Part shown: positions 4,210-6,341 of the stretch, piece after piece
Position numbering within the stretch: the stretch's first letter is position 1
How the letters are laid out: every line of letters begins with the position of its first letter
NCBI GenBank assembly: GCA_946480545.1
Contig: CAMLKY010000128.1
Coordinates: 1-6,341, forward strand
DNA: 6,341 nucleotides
Reading direction: 5' to 3'
DNA from: an uncultured Acidobacteriota bacterium
Lineage (GTDB): Bacteria > Acidobacteriota > Blastocatellia > Pyrinomonadales > Pyrinomonadaceae
Program-made: the position numbers and the translations under genes
The notes under the pieces: model-generated
The model's database searches: none
Told to the model about the DNA's origin: nothing
The model's input: the letters and a program-made list of their open reading frames with translations, nothing else

Positions 4210-6341
4210 ATGGCTACACAAGAAACTAAATCAGACGAGAACTTCATCGACCCTATATGCGGAATGACGGTAGACCCCGCAAAGGCTGCCGGAAGTTTCA
4301 CACACGACGGAACCACTTACCACTTCTGTTCGAAAAGCTGTCTGCAGAAGTTCATCGCTCAAACTGAATCAAAGCCGGTTCACATCGGCCGGTCGCGCGG
4401 CCACGATCATCATGAAATGCAGTCGGCAGAGCACGGCACCGCTACGGACCCCGTCTGCGGAATGCAGGTAGACCCCGCGAACGCCGCAGCCGCGCACGAA
4501 TACAACGGCAAGAAATATTATTTCTGCTCGGTCCGTTGCAAGGACAGATTCGCCGCCGACCCCGAGTCGTTTCTGAATCCGGATCCAAAATCGGAAATCC
4601 AACATCCGAAATCCGAAATTGAGTACACCTGTCCGATGCACCCGGAGATCGTACAGATCGGTCCGGGCTCGTGTCCGATTTGCGGAATGGCGCTCGAGCC
4701 GAAAGAGATCTCGCTCGACGATTCGCCGGATCCCGAATACGTGGACATGAAGCACCGCTTCTGGATATCGCTTCCGCTAACCATCCCGGTGTTCGTGCTC
4801 GCGATGTCCGAGATGTTCGTTGATCTCAACACGCTGTTCCCCTCGTGGCCTCACGGCCGTGCGGCGACCGTCTCGATGTGGATCCAGTTCATTCTCGCGA
4901 CACCCGTCGTCCTTTGGGCAGGATGGCCGTTCTTCGAGCGTGCGTGGGCGTCTGTCAGGAATGTTAGCCCGAACATGTTCACGTTAATCGCGATCGGAAC
5001 CGGAAGCGCATACCTGTTGAGCCTCGCCGCCTTGTTCGTTCCGCAAGTATTTCCGGAAGCGATGCGCGACGCTCACTCCGGGATCGTGCCCGGATACTTC
5101 GAAGCGGCTGCCGTTATAACAACACTCGTATTGCTCGGGCAGGTCCTCGAGCTGCGTGCTCGGTCGCAGACGTCGAGTGCAATAAAAGAACTGCTGCGCC
5201 TCGCTCCGGAAACAGCGACCGTTGTTCGTGCCGACGGCTCGGAAGAGATCGTCGATCTGCGTCACGTCCAGACGGGCGCGACACTCCGCGTTAAAGCGAA
5301 TGAGAAGGTGCCGACCGATGGCGAGATACTCGATGGCGAAACATCGATCGACGAATCGTTGGTGACCGGCGAATCGCTTCCGGTGGCAAAGCACACGGGT
5401 GACAAGGTCATCGGCGGGACGATTAATGGTCCGCGTACATTTCTGATGCGCGCCGACCGTGTGGGTAGCGATACACTCCTCGCCCAGATCGTTCGGATGG
5501 TCGGAGAAGCACAACGAAGCCGCGCACCGATCCAGCGCCTCGCCGATGTAGTCTCGGCGTATTTTGTTCCGGCCGTTATCGTCGTCGCGATAGTTGCGTT
5601 CGTCGTATGGCTGTTTGTCTACGGAAGCCTCGCTTACGCGATTGTGGCCGCCGTATCGGTCCTGATCATCGCGTGCCCGTGTGCACTCGGCCTTGCCACA
5701 CCGATGTCTATCATGGTCGGTACGGGCCACGGCGCTCGGAACGGGGTACTGGTCAAAAAAGCCGAGGCGCTCGAGATCCTGGAAAAGGTGAATGCGATCG
5801 TCGTCGATAAGACCGGCACCCTGACGGAAGGAAAACCGGCCGTGCAAAGGATCGTCGTGTCGGGTGAATGGCGTGAGGACGAGGTACTTCGCGTGGCGGC
5901 TTCGCTCGAGCGTCTGAGTGAGCATCCGCTCGCGACCTCCATCGTAAGCGAAGCTGAGCGACGAGGTCTCAGCCTCTCGGATGTGACGAAGTTTGAATCG
6001 ATCACTGGCTCAGGCGTCCGGGGCGTGATCGATGGACGAAGCTTGTTCGTCGGCCGATCAGCCGAATCGGTCGATAGCGACGCGGTACAGGAGCTCCGGA
6101 ATTCTGGCCAGACGATCATCGACGTGCTGGTGAACGACCGCCCGGTCGGGCTAATCAGCGTCGCAGATGCCATCAAGCCCTCGGCGCGGGCGGCCATCGA
6201 CGATCTCCACCTACAGAAGATTCAAGTCATCATGATGACAGGCGACAACCGGGCGACAGCCGATGCCGTTGCGAAGCAGCTTGGGATCGATCAGGTAGTC
6301 GCCGAGGTAATGCCGGACGATAAAGCAGCACAAGTGAAAGA
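4210..6341 (+). CDS. Heavy-metal (probably Cu+/Ag+) P1B-type ATPase, 3' end beyond window
   Basis: 710 complete codons visible, open at the right edge. The pump exports soft metal from the cytoplasm at the cost of ATP. N-terminal metal-binding part: YHS domain 1 (14-48: DPICGM, FCSKSC; Cys17, 40, 44), a His-rich spacer (GHDHHEMQSAEH), YHS domain 2 (80-114: DPVCGM, FCSVRC; Cys83, 106, 110), a PKSEI repeat linker (125-138), then a heavy-metal-binding domain (139-164: YTCPMHPE, CPICGMALEP). No HMA (GMxCxxC) domain is present. Six membrane segments are visible (about 184-204, 222-246, 256-278, 294-315, 447-472, 476-499), the last carrying the CPC transport motif (489-491). Catalytic motifs: TGES (386-389), phosphorylated Asp533 in DKTGTLT, SEHPLA (570-575; His572), TGDN (677-680). 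The GDGxNDAPA motif and the last two helices, which would settle metal class, lie outside. CPC also occurs in Zn/Cd/Pb pumps, so Cu/Ag rests on family resemblance and the cupredoxin neighbour. Confidence 0.96.
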   Translation, partial: MATQETKSDENFIDPICGMTVDPAKAAGSFTHDGTTYHFCSKSCLQKFIAQTESKPVHIGRSRGHDHHEMQSAEHGTATDPVCGMQVDPANAAAAHEYNGKKYYFCSVRCKDRFAADPESFLNPDPKSEIQHPKSEIEYTCPMHPEIVQIGPGSCPICGMALEPKEISLDDSPDPEYVDMKHRFWISLPLTIPVFVLAMSEMFVDLNTLFPSWPHGRAATVSMWIQFILATPVVLWAGWPFFERAWASVRNVSPNMFTLIAIGTGSAYLLSLAALFVPQVFPEAMRDAHSGIVPGYFEAAAVITTLVLLGQVLELRARSQTSSAIKELLRLAPETATVVRADGSEEIVDLRHVQTGATLRVKANEKVPTDGEILDGETSIDESLVTGESLPVAKHTGDKVIGGTINGPRTFLMRADRVGSDTLLAQIVRMVGEAQRSRAPIQRLADVVSAYFVPAVIVVAIVAFVVWLFVYGSLAYAIVAAVSVLIIACPCALGLATPMSIMVGTGHGARNGVLVKKAEALEILEKVNAIVVDKTGTLTEGKPAVQRIVVSGEWREDEVLRVAASLERLSEHPLATSIVSEAERRGLSLSDVTKFESITGSGVRGVIDGRSLFVGRSAESVDSDAVQELRNSGQTIIDVLVNDRPVGLISVADAIKPSARAAIDDLHLQKIQVIMMTGDNRATADAVAKQLGIDQVVAEVMPDDKAAQVK
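4582..4620 (+). repeat. In-frame 21-base-period repeat in the ATPase linker
   Basis: Two 18-base units, 4582-4599 and 4603-4620, agree at 14 of 18 positions and lie 21 bases apart. They encode the heptads DPKSEIQ and HPKSEIE between YHS domain 2 and the TCPMHP domain. The AATCCGAAATCC-type sequence is much more AT-rich than its surroundings. It resembles short interspersed repeats I associate with Acidobacteriota and neighbouring phyla, caught here inside a coding region. Frame is kept. Confidence 0.7.

Noticed and set aside
4984..5925. Long antisense frame (313 codons) within the ATPase gene
   Set aside because: It lies opposite the catalytic core with CPC, TGES and DKTGTLT motifs. Its composition (many Arg, Asp, Cys, His) is that of a shadow frame in codon-biased GC-rich DNA.

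Overview
The window reads as a metal-handling locus, most likely copper (or silver), from a moderately GC-rich Gram-negative bacterium. I infer Acidobacteriota (Blastocatellia/Pyrinomonadales-like) from three things: a cupredoxin fused to an outer-membrane-type barrel, a short in-frame repeat that encodes PKSEI-type heptads, and hairpin-rich repeat DNA between genes. This placement is an impression from memory, not a search result.

Layout. Positions 1-101 hold no gene I can defend; short open stretches touch the left edge. A strong Rho-independent terminator (92-126) ends a minus-strand gene at 150-734 for a secreted CAP/SCP-domain protein. The 5' leader of that gene (about 744-824, minus strand) closely resembles a class I cyclic-di-GMP (GEMM) riboswitch whose 3' end almost touches the Shine-Dalgarno sequence. 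A perfect palindrome (888-905) lies between this leader and the divergent metal genes.

On the plus strand comes a MerR-family metal sensor (947-1375). Two near-identical MerR-type promoter/operators flank it: one at 909-940, whose predicted transcription start falls on the merR start codon, and one at 1367-1398, which overlaps the merR stop codon and points into the downstream genes. These are a small secreted Cys/His-rich protein (1442-1846) and a 658-residue protein (1943-3919) made of a cupredoxin domain, a His-rich linker and a predicted outer-membrane barrel. A repeat-rich intergenic stretch (about 3932-4140) follows. Last is the start of a CPC-type heavy-metal P1B ATPase (4210 to beyond 6341) with two YHS domains and a TCPMHP/CPICGM metal-binding domain instead of the usual HMA domain.

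How they may work together (inference): the MerR protein senses a thiophilic metal and, by twisting the 20-bp-spaced promoters, activates itself and the envelope proteins. The ATPase pumps metal out of the cytoplasm, and the Cys/His-rich protein and cupredoxin-barrel bind or move it in the periplasm and outer membrane. The CAP gene looks like an unrelated neighbour under second-messenger control.
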